From NCBI GenBank assembly GCA_903877645.1, contig CAIRES010000084.1:1-35261 (forward strand): a stretch of DNA of 35,261 nucleotides. The letters run 5' to 3'. Made by a program: the position numbers and the translations under genes. Under the pieces are notes generated by a model. It worked only from the letters and a program-made list of their open reading frames with translations, was not told the DNA's origin and made no database searches. Shown piece after piece: positions 34,118 to 35,261 of the stretch. Position 1 is the stretch's first letter. Every line of letters starts with the position of its first letter. Source of the stretch: an uncultured Bacteroidota bacterium (GTDB lineage: Bacteria > Bacteroidota > Bacteroidia > Chitinophagales > Chitinophagaceae).

Positions 34118-35261
34118 ATGAGATCAGGAAATCTTTACGCAACACTATTTAATGCTTTGACAACCGCTAAGAGATCAGCGTTCATTAAGACATTGCTTTT
34201 AGCAAGTGTGTTGTTGTGCAGTGTGCGAGGGAGTGCACAGACATATACTCAAGTTACTAGTTTTGGCACTACTACGGTAGCTGGCACGACAGTAACAGAA
34301 ACGGCGACTTCCGGTACAAGCAGTGTACTATTTTGTTCGTCGGCACTCTCTCCATTTTCAATAAATAATTCGGCTCCAGGTAATAGCTTTAGTTTTGGCT
34401 TTTCCCCTGCAATCTCGGGAATGCAATTAAAAGTAATCTTTTCGCCTAATGGCGCAGGTGCATTGCATCTTACCGTTAATGGCATCTCATATACCTTATT
34501 ATCAGGAAACCTTTCTGGCGCACTCCCATCTGGCAGTAGATGCGGCGATGCCACCTCTGCTGTAATATCAGGAGGAAATCTTACAAATGCAGGGGATGCA
34601 TCTGGCAATCCTACTGGTTTATTAACTGTGACAGGTACAATTTCCAATATCGTTGTTGATAATGGAGGCACTTCAGACGGAGTAACGTTTGGGCTTTACA
34701 TTACACCGGGTAATACCACACCGACATTTGCGGGTGGCAGTACACAATCGCTGGGTTCAATATGTAATGGTGCAGTAACATCGATCAATTCCAAACTCAC
34801 TATTACTGATCCGGACGCAGGACAAACGGAAACATTCAGTGTAACCTCTGCACCGACACATGGCACCATAACCACCGGTACAACTGTGGGCTCGGGTACG
34901 AGCGTATCGCCTACAGGCTGGAGCTATACACCGACGTCGGCTGGTGCGGATGCATTTACAATACAGGTAAGTGATGGCGCAGGTGGCACGGCGAGCTCTA
35001 CTATTAGTGTAACAGTTAATGCTTTACCAACGATCAGTGCAGGATCAGGGATTACATCCTGTAGTGGTTCTGCAAATACTTTAACAGCAACAGGCGGCAC
35101 AACGTATACATGGGCGCCGGCAACTTCTTTGTCTGCCACAACAGGCACATCAGTAACTGCAAGCCCTACATCAAACATTACATATACCGTTACCGGCACC
35201 GATGCATTAGGGTGCTCTAATACCGGAACAGTTACAGTAAATACCATCACGGCTCCTACAG
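34118..35261 (+). CDS. Second large secreted surface protein, 3' end beyond window
   Basis: An open frame runs from ATG 34118 to the window end (381 codons, no stop), so this is a partial gene. A signal peptide is visible, with a long basic N-terminus (AKRSAFIKTLLLASVLLCSV) and cleavage near GSA before QTYTQ. Residues ~45-195 are an unrecognised beta-rich module (FGFSPAISGMQLKVIFSPNG, YTLLSGNLSG). Residues ~210-300 resemble a cadherin-like/VCBS-type repeat (ITDPDAGQTETFSVTSAPTH, GWSYTPTSAGADAFTIQVSD). Residues ~305-375 resemble the Ig-like units of Bacteroidota T9SS cargo (TYTWAPATSLSATTGTSV). It is probably another adhesin-type cargo protein; a T9SS tail would lie outside the window. It is in the same orientation as the giant gene but separated by a terminator and 206 bp of AT-rich DNA. 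Confidence 0.88.
   Translation, partial: MRSGNLYATLFNALTTAKRSAFIKTLLLASVLLCSVRGSAQTYTQVTSFGTTTVAGTTVTETATSGTSSVLFCSSALSPFSINNSAPGNSFSFGFSPAISGMQLKVIFSPNGAGALHLTVNGISYTLLSGNLSGALPSGSRCGDATSAVISGGNLTNAGDASGNPTGLLTVTGTISNIVVDNGGTSDGVTFGLYITPGNTTPTFAGGSTQSLGSICNGAVTSINSKLTITDPDAGQTETFSVTSAPTHGTITTGTTVGSGTSVSPTGWSYTPTSAGADAFTIQVSDGAGGTASSTISVTVNALPTISAGSGITSCSGSANTLTATGGTTYTWAPATSLSATTGTSVTASPTSNITYTVTGTDALGCSNTGTVTVNTITAPT

Noticed and set aside
34249-35250. Two minus-strand frames near the window end
   Set aside because: Both are shadows of the truncated plus-strand secreted protein starting at 34118.

Overview
The window reads as chromosome of a Bacteroidota bacterium, most likely of the Chitinophagaceae / Chitinophagales. 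The grounds are C-terminal type IX secretion (T9SS) sorting domains on several secreted proteins, a TonB-dependent receptor with an N-terminal carboxypeptidase-regulatory-like domain, a BatD/BatE pair, a DUF6934-type protein, weak Shine-Dalgarno signals, and promoters of the Bacteroidota form TTTG-N19-TAnnTTTG. No rRNA, tRNA, CRISPR array or prophage was recognised.

Layout. (1) 1-3.4 kb is a mobile or rearranged patch. A secreted DUF1566-type protein gene sits between two exact 98-bp direct repeats. Next is a truncated IS66 transposase reading frame fused to the N-terminus of a small membrane protein, then a DUF6934-type gene overlapping a 56-residue partner. (2) 3.5-9.0 kb is envelope and housekeeping: tonB-like then folC on the plus strand, convergent with a minus-strand cluster of Gfo/Idh/MocA oxidoreductase, lipoprotein and polyprenyl-phosphate sugar-1-phosphate transferase. 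(3) 9.3-13.7 kb encodes surface proteins: an OmpA-family protein, two tandem NHL-repeat T9SS cargo paralogues and an orphan third T9SS sorting domain, separated by near-identical terminator hairpins. (4) 14.4-24.3 kb holds a TonB-dependent receptor, a small Lys/Thr-rich secreted protein, a half-size EamA transporter, fumarase C, a small outer-membrane or secreted protein, a PP-loop ATPase, an SDR, and the batD-batE pair. (5) 24.9-35.3 kb is an adhesin locus: one 2,998-residue secreted protein with 20 tandem ~89-residue repeats and a T9SS tail, followed by a second large secreted protein cut by the window end.

How parts may work together: much of the window is cell-envelope biology. TonB would energise TonB-dependent receptors such as the one at 14.4 kb. 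The NHL proteins and the giant protein end in T9SS sorting domains and are probably exported through a T9SS encoded elsewhere. The sugar-phosphate transferase cluster probably contributes to surface polysaccharide. Three places show non-coding-type repeats lying inside reading frames or gene fusions: a heptamer array in folC, a REP-like palindrome in an NHL gene, and the IS66 fusion. All function calls come from reading motifs; no database search was run.
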